From an uncultured Clostridia bacterium (GTDB taxonomy: Bacteria; Bacillota; Clostridia; Christensenellales; CAG-314), in the NCBI GenBank assembly GCA_934230325.1, contig CAKQEP010000012.1, forward strand, positions 1 through 40,175: a DNA stretch of 40,175 nucleotides. Reading direction: 5' to 3'. The position numbers and the translations under genes were made by a program. The notes below the pieces were generated by a model. The model had not been told where the DNA came from, searched no databases, and worked only from the letters and a program-made list of their open reading frames with translations. This document shows positions 30,218-38,056 of this stretch, piece after piece (the first letter of the stretch is position 1; each line of letters begins with the position of its first letter).

Positions 30218-31276
30218 ATGAATTTGTCGGAACGCAAAAAAAGAATACTTGCGGCGCTGATAGAAGAGTATATTCATTCTGCCGAGCCCGTTTGCAGCAA
30301 AGACTTGCAAGAGCGTTATCTTACCGAGTGCAGCAGCGCGACGATACGCAACGAGTTGTCGGCGTTGGAGAGTATGGGATTTTTGACGCAACCTCACGTC
30401 AGCGCGGGACGTATCCCGACAGAAAAGGCTTTTAGGCTTTACGTTGACGAGTTGATGCAGCAAAAACCGTTGACCGACGACGAAACGGCTCTGATAGAAG
30501 CGCGGTTTGCTTCTATGGTCAACCCCGACGCTTTTGACGTGCAGGATTTGGTGGCTTCCGTAGCAAAGTTGCTGTCAGAAATCACAAATTACACTTCCGT
30601 CGCAGTCAAAGGGGATTTTGATACCGAGCGTATCAAAAGCATTACGGCTCTACCCGTCGGAGAGGGCAAAGCGTTGGTGGTCATAGTCACCGACCTAAAC
30701 GTTCTCAAAGACAACGTGGTGGACGCGCCGGATATGCGTCAGGACGGGTACGCGGCGGCAAACAAAATGCTAAACAAAATGTTTGCGGGCAAGACGCTCA
30801 AAGAGTTGGCGACAAAAGCGGGACCTATGGAAATTTTAACAAAGGAAATTATCGGATTGAGAGAGTTGTACCAAAAGGTCATCGAGTTGGTGGCGCGGGT
30901 GGTAAACAGACGCGACGTAGACGTGGTGACGGAAGGCGCGACCAAGATATTCGACTATCCCGAGTACAGCGGCGACATAGACAAGACGAGAAACTTTTTG
31001 ACGGCGATAGAACAAAAAAACGAAATTGCGAGAATGTTTGGCGGAGCGAGCGGCGTAGATTTTTCCGTAAAGATAGGCGCGGAAAGCGAGCAATTGCCGG
31101 ACGGTTGCAGTTTTGTTTCCGCTAAAATATCACTAAACGAAAAAACGTTGGGCAGCGCGGGGGTTATCGGGCCGGTTCGTATGGATTACCAAAAGGTGAT
31201 AAGCGTGCTTGACCAAATAAACAAACTCATAGAAAAAGTGCTGCTTAACGACGAAGAAGGAGGCGACCAAAAGTAA
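30218..31276 (+). CDS. hrcA: heat-inducible transcription repressor HrcA
   Basis: A 352-aa repressor of class I heat-shock genes; it binds CIRCE as a dimer and is kept active by GroEL/ES. The winged-helix N-terminus is intact (LSERKKRILAALIEEYIHSA, SAEPVCSKDL, SSATIRNELSALESMGFLTQ, PHVSAGRIPTEKAFRLYVDE). The C-terminal part carries GPVRMDYQKVISVLDQI. I start at the ATG at 30218 behind CGGAGGTG; an in-frame TTG at 30197 lies upstream of that site. It is autoregulated through the CIRCE site in its own leader. The stop TAA overlaps the grpE ATG by 1 nt. Confidence 0.97.
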   Translation: MNLSERKKRILAALIEEYIHSAEPVCSKDLQERYLTECSSATIRNELSALESMGFLTQPHVSAGRIPTEKAFRLYVDELMQQKPLTDDETALIEARFASMVNPDAFDVQDLVASVAKLLSEITNYTSVAVKGDFDTERIKSITALPVGEGKALVVIVTDLNVLKDNVVDAPDMRQDGYAAANKMLNKMFAGKTLKELATKAGPMEILTKEIIGLRELYQKVIELVARVVNRRDVDVVTEGATKIFDYPEYSGDIDKTRNFLTAIEQKNEIARMFGGASGVDFSVKIGAESEQLPDGCSFVSAKISLNEKTLGSAGVIGPVRMDYQKVISVLDQINKLIEKVLLNDEEGGDQK

Positions 31277-31890
31277 TGGAACAGCAGGAATTAAAGGAAG
31301 AAACCAATACGCAGGAGCAAAAACCGCTGTGTATCGACGACGTTGAAGATTGCGATTTGAGAGAATACGCCCGCACGATGCTTGACGCGCTTTCGCAGGA
31401 AAACGAGCAACTCATCGAGGAACAAAAAAAACTTAACGAACAAATCAAAAAAGGCGACGGGTACTTAAACCAACTCGTTATTCTCAAAAGCGATTTTGAA
31501 AACTTTAAACGCCGCAACGCAAATGCGACGGAAACGGCAACAAGCGAAGGCAAACTGTTTGTTATAGAAAAAATGTTGCCTATCCTCGACACCTTTGACA
31601 AGGCGCGAGAGATGCTTTCTCAAAGAGAAATGGCAACCTTTGACCTCGTACAACGGCAGTTTGAAAAGATTCTGTCCGACGTCGGCGTAGAAAAGATGGA
31701 AGTGTTAAATTTACCCTTTGACCCCAACTTTGCAAACGCCGTGCACAAGCAGGAAGTTTCGGACGAAAAACAAGACAACGTAGTCATAGAAGTTTATCAA
31801 AACGGCTACAAATTTGGCGACAAGGTTTTGAGGTACGCGACGGTGTGCGTCGGTCAACTCGGCAAGCGTAACGACGGCAACGACGAGTAA
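31276..31890 (+). CDS. grpE: nucleotide exchange factor GrpE
   Basis: A 204-aa co-chaperone that releases ADP from DnaK. The acidic N-terminal part leads into a long helix (about 38-75, LSQENEQLIEEQKKLNEQIK). The family core is ENFKRRNANATETATSEG, LPILDTFDKARE and the C-terminal beta domain DPNFANAVHKQEV to VLRYATVCVG. Translation is coupled to hrcA by the TAATG overlap. The following 132 nt before dnaK are A-rich and include a hairpin. Confidence 0.97.
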   Translation: MEQQELKEETNTQEQKPLCIDDVEDCDLREYARTMLDALSQENEQLIEEQKKLNEQIKKGDGYLNQLVILKSDFENFKRRNANATETATSEGKLFVIEKMLPILDTFDKAREMLSQREMATFDLVQRQFEKILSDVGVEKMEVLNLPFDPNFANAVHKQEVSDEKQDNVVIEVYQNGYKFGDKVLRYATVCVGQLGKRNDGNDE

Positions 31891-31949
31891 CGACAACAAC
31901 AAAACCAAAAACCAAAACAAAACAAGGCACAACAACAAAAAACAAAAAA

Positions 31950-31989
31950 ACAAAAAAGTAAAGTCGGCGAGGGCAAAGCCCCTCGATTA
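31950..31989 (+). other. hairpin in the grpE-dnaK spacer
   Basis: CGAGGG and CCCTCG pair around a 6-nt loop at about 31969-31986, within A-rich DNA. No T run follows, so it is more likely an mRNA processing or stability element than a terminator; dnaK is expected to be made in excess over grpE. Confidence 0.45.
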
Positions 31990-32022
31990 AAATAAAAAAG
32001 CAAAATTTAAGGAGAAAATATT

Positions 32023-33888
32023 ATGAGTAAAATTATCGGTATAGACTTGGGTACTACAAACAGTTGCGTAGCAGTAATGGAAGGCGGAGAAGCGGTTGTC
32101 ATTCCTAATGCGGAAGGCAGTCGCACAACCCCCAGCGTGGTGGGATTCACCAAAGACGGAGAGCGTCTTGTCGGACAAGTGGCAAAGCGTCAAGCAGTAG
32201 TCAACGGCGACAGAACGGTTATGTCCATAAAGAGAGAGATGGGCAAGGACTACAAAGTCAAAATTGACGACAAACAGTACACCCCGCAGGAAATTTCCGC
32301 AATGATACTTACAAAACTTAAAAACGACGCGGAAGCGTACCTTAACGACAAGGTTACGCAAGCGGTAATAACCGTTCCCGCATACTTCAACGACAGCCAA
32401 CGTCAGGCAACCAAAGACGCGGGCAAAATAGCGGGACTCGAAGTTTTGCGTATAATCAACGAGCCGACGGCAGCCGCTTTGGCTTACGGCTTGGATAAAG
32501 GCGAAAACAAAAACCAAAAAGTTATGATTTACGACTTGGGCGGCGGCACTTTTGACGTTTCTATCTTGGAAATCGGCGACGGCGTGTTTGAAGTTTTGTC
32601 CACCAACGGCGACACTCGTTTGGGCGGCGACGACTTTGACAACGTTATTATCGATTATCTTGCCGACGAGTTTAAAAAATCCACCAACATCGACCTTAAA
32701 CAGGACAGACAGGCTATGCAGCGTTTAAAGGACGCGGCAGAAAAAGCAAAGATAGAGTTGTCCGCAACTACAAAGACAAACATCAATCTGCCCTTTATCA
32801 CGGCGGACGCCACAGGTCCCAAACACCTTGACGTAGACCTTACGAGAGCAAAATTCGACAGCCTTACAAAATTCCTCGTGGACAAAACCATAGCCCCCAT
32901 GAAACAGGCTTTGAGCGACGCCAAACTTACTACCGGCGACATCAACAGAGTCATTTTGGTAGGCGGTTCTACTCGTATCCCCGCAGTAGTAGAAGCAGTC
33001 AAAAACTTCTGCGGAAAAGAGCCTTACAAGGGCATCAACCCCGACGAATGCGTCGCTATCGGCGCGGCTATACAAGCGGGCGTTTTGGGCGGAGAAGTCA
33101 AAGACGTTTTGTTGCTTGACGTCACTCCGTTGTCGCTCGGTATAGAAACGTTGGGCGGCGTAACGACTCGTCTTATCGAGCGCAACACCACGATACCTAC
33201 CAGCAAATCGCAAGTGTTCTCTACGGCGGCGGACAACCAGACCGCAGTTGATATACACGTTTTGCAAGGCGAGCGTCAGATGGCTGCCGACAACAAGACT
33301 TTGGGCAGATTCCAACTCACGGGTATTGCGCCCGCTCCCAGAGGTATACCGCAGATAGAAGTCAAATTCGACATCGACGCAAACGGTATCGTTCACGTGA
33401 CGGCAAAGGATCTCGGCACTCAAAAAGAGCAATCCGTAACCATCAGCAGCACCACCAACCTGTCGGAAGCCGACATTGACAAGGCGGTAAAAGACGCAGA
33501 AAAATATGCGGAAGAGGACAAAAAACGCAAAGAGGCCATCGACGCCAAAAACGGACTTGACCAAATGATATTCAGCCTCGAAGGGTTTGTTAAAGAGAGC
33601 GGCGACAAACTTGACGCCGACGATAAGGAAAAAATCGAGCAACTTATCAAGGAAGGTAAGGAAGTTTCCGACAAAAACGCAGATTACGCCAACGTCAACG
33701 TAGACGACGTAAAAGCCGCCACCGACAAGATAGCGAAGGAAAGCGCAGGCATCTTCCAAAAGTTCTATCAACAGCATGCGGCAGAAGCGCAAGCGGCAAA
33801 CGGCGCAGCGGACGGCAACGCTCAAAGCGGTACTGCGGAAAGCGATAACGGCGAAAAAGTCGATTACGACATCAAAGACGCCGACTAA
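32023..33888 (+). CDS. dnaK: Hsp70 chaperone DnaK
   Basis: A 621-aa ATP-dependent chaperone. Motifs: phosphate 1 loop IGIDLGTTNSCVAVMEGG, EPTAAALAYGLD, phosphate 2 IYDLGGGTFDVSIL, adenosine loop LVGGSTRIPAVVEAV and linker VLLLDVTPLSLG, followed by the beta-sandwich substrate domain and the helical lid. The tail ends EKVDYDIKDAD, similar to the acidic EEVxD-type tail. The length is that of Gram-positive DnaK proteins. AAGGAG lies 10 nt before the ATG. It works with the GrpE and DnaJ encoded on either side. Confidence 0.98.
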   Translation: MSKIIGIDLGTTNSCVAVMEGGEAVVIPNAEGSRTTPSVVGFTKDGERLVGQVAKRQAVVNGDRTVMSIKREMGKDYKVKIDDKQYTPQEISAMILTKLKNDAEAYLNDKVTQAVITVPAYFNDSQRQATKDAGKIAGLEVLRIINEPTAAALAYGLDKGENKNQKVMIYDLGGGTFDVSILEIGDGVFEVLSTNGDTRLGGDDFDNVIIDYLADEFKKSTNIDLKQDRQAMQRLKDAAEKAKIELSATTKTNINLPFITADATGPKHLDVDLTRAKFDSLTKFLVDKTIAPMKQALSDAKLTTGDINRVILVGGSTRIPAVVEAVKNFCGKEPYKGINPDECVAIGAAIQAGVLGGEVKDVLLLDVTPLSLGIETLGGVTTRLIERNTTIPTSKSQVFSTAADNQTAVDIHVLQGERQMAADNKTLGRFQLTGIAPAPRGIPQIEVKFDIDANGIVHVTAKDLGTQKEQSVTISSTTNLSEADIDKAVKDAEKYAEEDKKRKEAIDAKNGLDQMIFSLEGFVKESGDKLDADDKEKIEQLIKEGKEVSDKNADYANVNVDDVKAATDKIAKESAGIFQKFYQQHAAEAQAANGAADGNAQSGTAESDNGEKVDYDIKDAD

Positions 33889-33909
33889 TCGACGCAAAAT
33901 ATCTCCAAG

Positions 33910-33952
33910 ACGGCAAAAAGGCAGGCAATGCGTCCTGCCTCAAACCGTTTTT
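33910..33952 (+). terminator. terminator-like hairpin between dnaK and dnaJ
   Basis: AGGCAGG/CCTGCCT with an 8-nt loop, flanked by a second pairing ACGG/CCGT and ending in five T. It lies inside the operon and could act as a partial terminator that lowers dnaJ relative to dnaK. Confidence 0.65.
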
Positions 33953-33982
33953 GATACTTTATAACAATCAGGACAAAACGAT

Positions 33983-35098
33983 ATGGCAAAAAAAGATTAT
34001 TACGCAATACTCGGAGTGAGCAAAACCGCCACGCAAGACGAGATAAAATCGGCTTATAGACAAAAAGCAAAGCAGTACCACCCCGACTTGCACCCCGACG
34101 ACAAAACTTGCGCAGAAAAATTTAAAGAGTGCAACGAGGCGTACGAAATTCTCGGCAACGAAGAAAACCGCCGCAAATACGACAGCGGAGAAATGGACTT
34201 TGAAGGGTTCAAGTTTTCCGAAGGTATGCCGCACGGGTTTGAAGATATTTTCGACAGCCTTTTTGGCAACTTTATGGGCGGTATGGGCAGAGGCGGTCAG
34301 CGCGCGGCAACGGACGTAGGCAGCGACATCACCCAAACCATAAACCTTACCTTTACGGAAGCGGCAAAAGGCGCGTCAAAGGAAGTCACCTTTATCCGTC
34401 AGGAAAAATGCCCCGACTGCAAAGGTACGGGCGCGGCGACTTCTGCCGACGTAAAAACCTGCGACAAGTGCGGCGGCAGAGGTAAAGTTCAGTACGTCAC
34501 AAATACGCTTTTTGGCAGACAAATAACTTACGCCGCTTGCGACAAGTGCGGCGGCAGAGGAAAAATCGTCACAAACCCCTGCAAAACGTGCAACGGCAAG
34601 GGCGTGGTCAACAAACGCAAAAAAGTTACGATAACCGTCCCCGCAGGCGTAGAAAACGGCTCGATATTGTCCGTCAACGGGCAGGGCAACGCCGCAAGAA
34701 GCGCGGACGGCATAGCGGGCAACCTTTTGCTCGTGCTAAACGTAGCGCAAAGCAAAGTGTTTAAACGCGACGACTTAAACCTTTACGTCGACGTTCCCGT
34801 CAGTTTTGCGACGGCAGTCAACGGCGGAGATATAGAAATTCCGACGCTAAACGGCGTTGAAATTCAACACGTAGAAGAAGGTACGGCAAACGGCACGATT
34901 TACCGCTTGCGCGGCAAAGGAATAAAAACCAGCCGACGCGCGGGCGATTTGTTTGTAAAAGTCACCGTAGAAGTGCCGACGGGCGTTTCCAAAAAGGACA
35001 AAAAGGCGTTGGAAGAAATCGAAAACAACCTTAATCTCAAAAATTATCCCAAACGTAAGGAATATCTCGACAATATCAACAAAAATCTCGATAAGTAA
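33983..35098 (+). CDS. dnaJ: co-chaperone DnaJ (Hsp40)
   Basis: A 371-aa class I J protein that delivers substrates to DnaK and stimulates its ATPase. The J domain has YHPDLHPD with the HPD triad. A Gly/Phe-rich part follows (FEDIFDSLFGNFMGGMGRGG). The zinc domain contains four CxxCxGxG repeats (CPDCKGTG, CDKCGGRG twice, CKTCNGKG), then two beta-sandwich C-terminal domains. The ribosome binding site is weak (AGGA, 9 nt before the ATG), and a terminator-like hairpin lies just upstream, both consistent with lower expression than dnaK. Confidence 0.98.
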   Translation: MAKKDYYAILGVSKTATQDEIKSAYRQKAKQYHPDLHPDDKTCAEKFKECNEAYEILGNEENRRKYDSGEMDFEGFKFSEGMPHGFEDIFDSLFGNFMGGMGRGGQRAATDVGSDITQTINLTFTEAAKGASKEVTFIRQEKCPDCKGTGAATSADVKTCDKCGGRGKVQYVTNTLFGRQITYAACDKCGGRGKIVTNPCKTCNGKGVVNKRKKVTITVPAGVENGSILSVNGQGNAARSADGIAGNLLLVLNVAQSKVFKRDDLNLYVDVPVSFATAVNGGDIEIPTLNGVEIQHVEEGTANGTIYRLRGKGIKTSRRAGDLFVKVTVEVPTGVSKKDKKALEEIENNLNLKNYPKRKEYLDNINKNLDK

Positions 35099-35115
35099 AA
35101 ACCCTAAAACAAGGC

Positions 35116-35154
35116 AAAGCGGGACTGCGAAACAACGCAGCCCCGCTTTTTTTG
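35116..35154 (+). terminator. terminator of the heat-shock operon
   Basis: AAAGCGGG-CTGCG and CGCAG-CCCCGCTTT form a stem of about 13 bp with a 6-nt loop, followed by seven T. Confidence 0.9.
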
Positions 35155-35188
35155 TTTGACCGCGACAAACTGCCGTGTTTTTAAAAGC

Positions 35189-35221
35189 GTCATTGCGAGG
35201 AGCGACAGCGACGCGGCAATC
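35189..35221 (+). repeat. dispersed GTCATTGCGAGGAGCGA-type repeat
   Basis: The 33-nt segment begins GTCATTGCGAGGAGCGAC and ends GCGGCAATC. It is a near match to a short palindromic interspersed sequence (GTCATTGCGAGGAGCGAAGC...GCAATC) that I know from many unrelated bacterial genomes. The ATTGC/GCAAT ends are inverted. Only one full copy is in the window, in the spacer between the heat-shock operon and padR. Confidence 0.6.
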
Positions 35222-35270
35222 TTTGCGTAAGCGTCGTCACGCATTAACAAAACATCGACATTTAGCCAAA

Positions 35271-35316
35271 AAAACTGCAAATATAAACATATTCGTCAAT
35301 ATGTGCAGGTTTTTTA
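35271..35316. terminator. terminator-like hairpin before the padR promoter
   Basis: CTGC/GCAG and ACATATT/AATATGT form an interrupted stem with a 4-nt loop. An A run precedes it and a run of T follows, so it could stop readthrough in either direction. Confidence 0.55.
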
Positions 35317-35317
35317 G

Positions 35318-35346
35318 TTGCATAATATTATTATGCGTGATATAAT
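35318..35346 (+). promoter_or_regulatory. padR-prmA promoter with palindromic operator
   Basis: TTGCAT at 35318-35323, 17-nt spacer, TATAAT at 35341-35346. A perfect 17-nt palindrome GCATAATAtTATTATGC covers 35320-35336, overlapping the -35 box and most of the spacer. A dimeric regulator bound there would block RNA polymerase; the adjacent PadR protein is the obvious candidate. Confidence 0.75.
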
Positions 35347-35420
35347 AATAGATATGTAAGACAAAGAGAACGGCAGTTTTTTCCCTTTGTTTTACCTTAA
35401 AAAATACGGAGGTGGATATT

Positions 35421-35753
35421 ATGTCAGTATCTATTTTAAACAGCGATAATATACGCGGTCATATCGAAACGATTGTGTTGTCCGCATTGATGGACGGTCC
35501 AAAGTACGGCGGCGAAATACGCAGAACTATTTCCGACCGCACCAAAGGCTTGTACGTTCCCAACGAGCAGTCTTTGTATTCCGCGTATCACCGTTTGGAA
35601 GATTTAGGCTTAATCAAAGGTAGTTGGGGCGACGAAACTTTTGGCGCAACCCGTAAATACTACACGATTACGGAAGAAGGCAAAAAGACTTATGCCGCCA
35701 ACAAAGCAAAGTGGCAGACCATCAAGCAAATGATAGACATCATTATCGGGTAA
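35421..35753 (+). CDS. PadR-family transcriptional regulator
   Basis: A 110-aa winged-helix regulator. The PadR core is complete: HIETIVLSALMDGPKYGGEI, SLYSAYHRLEDLGLIKGSWG and ATRKYYTITEEGKK, then a short C-terminal dimerisation helix. The effector is unknown. I start at the ATG at 35421 (GGAGGTGG 8 nt upstream); an in-frame GTG at 35412 is part of that site. Its own promoter contains a perfect palindrome, so autorepression is likely. The stop TAA shares its last base with the prmA ATG, so PadR and prmA are translated together. This links a ligand-responsive repressor with L11 methylation, and possibly with mtaB downstream. Confidence 0.9.
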   Translation: MSVSILNSDNIRGHIETIVLSALMDGPKYGGEIRRTISDRTKGLYVPNEQSLYSAYHRLEDLGLIKGSWGDETFGATRKYYTITEEGKKTYAANKAKWQTIKQMIDIIIG

Positions 35754-36694
35754 TGGAAACGACGACAAAAATTACCGTTGTCACCACGTCGCTTGCGGCG
35801 GAAACGGTGGCGTATTTCGTTCAGGAATCGACGGGGCAGCCCGCAAGCATTTACGACGTCAACGATCTCGACAACTGCGGTTGGGACTATATAGAAGAAG
35901 GTTTGCGCGAGCAGTTTGGTAGCGACGTCAAAGTGGTGGGTTTTTGCGACGACGATATTCTTGACCAAGCAAAGGCAAAACTCAACGACTTTTTGGCGGC
36001 GTTTAAAGCCAACGCAAAAGACGTGGGCAGTTTGGACGTTACGTTTCAAAAGGCAGAAAACGTGGACTGGCTGACGGAGTGGCGCAAAAACTTTAAACCC
36101 GTCGTGATAGGCGACGTATGCATTTGTCCCGAGTGGTTACCTTACGACGGCGATTGCAAAAACGTCGTAAAACTCGACAGCGGCATAGCTTTTGGCACGG
36201 GCTACCACGAAACGACTTTTTTGTGCATTCTTGCGGCGCAAGACCTTTGCTTTAAAGACAAAATCGTTTTGGACGCAGGTTGCGGAAGCGGCGTTTTGGG
36301 ACTCGTCGCTTTGACTTTGGGCGCAAAAAAAGCCGTAATGATAGATTTGGACGGTCAAGCGGTGGAAGCGAGCAAGACCAACGCCGCATTAAACGGATTG
36401 ACGGACAAATGCGAAATTTTGCAAGGCGACCTCACTCAAAAAGTCAAACAAAAGTGCGACGTGTGTTTTGCAAACCTTACGGCGGACATTTTGTTGCGCC
36501 TCGTTTGCGACCTTCCGAGAGTGCTAAACGACGGAGCATACGCCGTTTTGAGCGGTATTCTCAATACTCGTTTGCAGGAAGTAAAAGACGGTTTTGTCAA
36601 GTACGGTTTTAAAGTTTTGAGTCAATCGCAAAAGGGCGAATGGAGTTGTCTTACCTTGCGGTTTGACGGCAAAAAACCGCTTAAAAAAATATAA
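35753..36694 (+). CDS. prmA: ribosomal protein L11 methyltransferase
   Basis: A 313-aa SAM-dependent enzyme that trimethylates ribosomal protein L11. Family motifs: the N-terminal L11-recognition domain, WRKNFKPVVIGD, the hallmark SGIAFGTGYHETT, SAM-binding LDAGCGSGVLGLVAL, MIDLDGQAVEASKTNAALNG and catalytic FANLTADIL. I start at the ATG at 35753, which overlaps the padR stop by one base; a longer frame beginning at 35711 would lie inside padR. In many Firmicutes prmA follows dnaJ directly, so padR has been inserted into a conserved order. Confidence 0.95.
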   Translation: METTTKITVVTTSLAAETVAYFVQESTGQPASIYDVNDLDNCGWDYIEEGLREQFGSDVKVVGFCDDDILDQAKAKLNDFLAAFKANAKDVGSLDVTFQKAENVDWLTEWRKNFKPVVIGDVCICPEWLPYDGDCKNVVKLDSGIAFGTGYHETTFLCILAAQDLCFKDKIVLDAGCGSGVLGLVALTLGAKKAVMIDLDGQAVEASKTNAALNGLTDKCEILQGDLTQKVKQKCDVCFANLTADILLRLVCDLPRVLNDGAYAVLSGILNTRLQEVKDGFVKYGFKVLSQSQKGEWSCLTLRFDGKKPLKKI

Positions 36695-36728
36695 TAGCAA
36701 CAAAAACATATATACGTATCAGAGTTTT

Positions 36729-37997
36729 ATGGACAAAATAACAAGCAAAAACGTGACGGTCAGCGTGTTTACTTTGGGTTGCAAAGTCAACTTGTACGAA
36801 AGCCGACAAATAATAACGGATTTGATAAAAGAGGGTGTGACCGCCGTAGAAGGGCTCAAAAAAGCCGACGTTTTCGTGATAAACACTTGCGCCGTCACCA
36901 ACGAAGCGGAGCGAAAATCGCGGCAAGCGGTTTCGCGGTGCAAAAAACTCAATCCCGACGCAAAAATTATCGTGTGCGGGTGCGCGTCGCAAAAAAACGC
37001 CGACGAGTTTGGTATGGAAAACGTGGTGTTTGTCAAGGGCAACGCCGACAAAACCGCGCTTATCAAACAGTTTTTGGCGGACGAAAGAGGCATAGACGCT
37101 TTGCCGACGGAGTACAAAGGCGGCAGAGTTTTTGCCACCGACGCCGCAAAAACCCGCGCGTTTGTCAAAATTCAGGACGGTTGCAACAATTTTTGCAATT
37201 ATTGCATCGTTCCGTATTTGCGCGGGCGTAGCCGCAGTCGAGCCGTTAAAGACGTGGTAGACGAGATAAACGGCTTGTCCGACTTTAAAGAAGTAGTGCT
37301 TACGGGCATCGACATAAGCAGTTTTGACGACGGCAACGGCGGCGGGCTTGCTTGCCTTTGTCGCACGCTCAAAGATACGCCTATGCGCAAAAGGCTGGGA
37401 AGTTTAGAAGTGCGGGTGGTTGACCGCGACCTTTTGCAAGCGATGAAGGACGGCGATTTTTGCCCGCATTTTCATTTATCCCTTCAAAGCGGTAGCGACG
37501 CGGTGTTAAAGAGTATGAACCGCCACTACACACGCGACGAGTATTTTTGTGCGGTAAACCTTATAAGGGAATATTTTCCCGACGCCGGGATAACGACGGA
37601 TATTATCGTCGGTTACCCGACGGAAACGGAGCGTGATTTTGTCGATACGTGCGAATTTGCGCAAAAGGTCGGATTTGACGATATTCACGTGTTTCCTTAC
37701 AGCAGGCGAGAAGGCACCGTAGCCGCAAAACTTGCGATAATTCCCCGCGAAACGATGCAGGACAGAGTAAACCGTCTGACGGCGATAAAAAATCAACTCA
37801 AACAACAATCCGCTCAACGCGTCGTCGGCAAAACCGTAGAAGTTTTGACGGAAGAAACAAAAGGGGAATACGTCGGCGGTTACTCACAAAACTACGTAAA
37901 AACCTACTTGCCGCGTCAAAAAGCGCAAAAAAACAAAATTTATAAAGTTTTTGTCACAAAACGCTTTGAAGATGGCGTAACTGGTGATATAATATAA
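36729..37997 (+). CDS. mtaB: tRNA (t6A37) methylthiotransferase MtaB
   Basis: A 422-aa radical SAM enzyme that adds a methylthio group to t6A at position 37 of tRNAs reading ANN codons. The UPF0004 domain provides three cysteines (GCKVNLYES, NTCAVTNEA, CGCASQ). The radical SAM cluster is CNNFCNYC, followed by LTGIDISSF, HLSLQSGSDAVLKSMNRHY and DIIVGYPTET. A TRAM domain is at the C-terminus (GKTVEVLTEE). ITSKNVTVSVFTLGCKVN at the start fits MtaB rather than MiaB or RimO. I prefer the ATG at 36729; an upstream frame (36663) overlaps prmA. The ribosome binding site is weak. Confidence 0.94.
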   Translation: MDKITSKNVTVSVFTLGCKVNLYESRQIITDLIKEGVTAVEGLKKADVFVINTCAVTNEAERKSRQAVSRCKKLNPDAKIIVCGCASQKNADEFGMENVVFVKGNADKTALIKQFLADERGIDALPTEYKGGRVFATDAAKTRAFVKIQDGCNNFCNYCIVPYLRGRSRSRAVKDVVDEINGLSDFKEVVLTGIDISSFDDGNGGGLACLCRTLKDTPMRKRLGSLEVRVVDRDLLQAMKDGDFCPHFHLSLQSGSDAVLKSMNRHYTRDEYFCAVNLIREYFPDAGITTDIIVGYPTETERDFVDTCEFAQKVGFDDIHVFPYSRREGTVAAKLAIIPRETMQDRVNRLTAIKNQLKQQSAQRVVGKTVEVLTEETKGEYVGGYSQNYVKTYLPRQKAQKNKIYKVFVTKRFEDGVTGDII

Positions 37998-38027
37998 GCA
38001 TAAAATAGTTTATGGTTTAAACTATTT
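37966..38027 (+). promoter_or_regulatory. tnaA promoter and leader inverted repeat
   Basis: TTGAAG at 37966-37971, 16-nt spacer, TATAAT at 37988-37993, inside the end of mtaB. A perfect 10-bp inverted repeat AAATAGTTTA/TAAACTATTT with a 5-nt spacer (38003-38027) begins close to the expected transcription start. It could be an operator or a 5' stabilising hairpin. Confidence 0.7.
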
Positions 38028-38056
38028 CAACAAAAATATTTTAGCGGAGGCAAACA

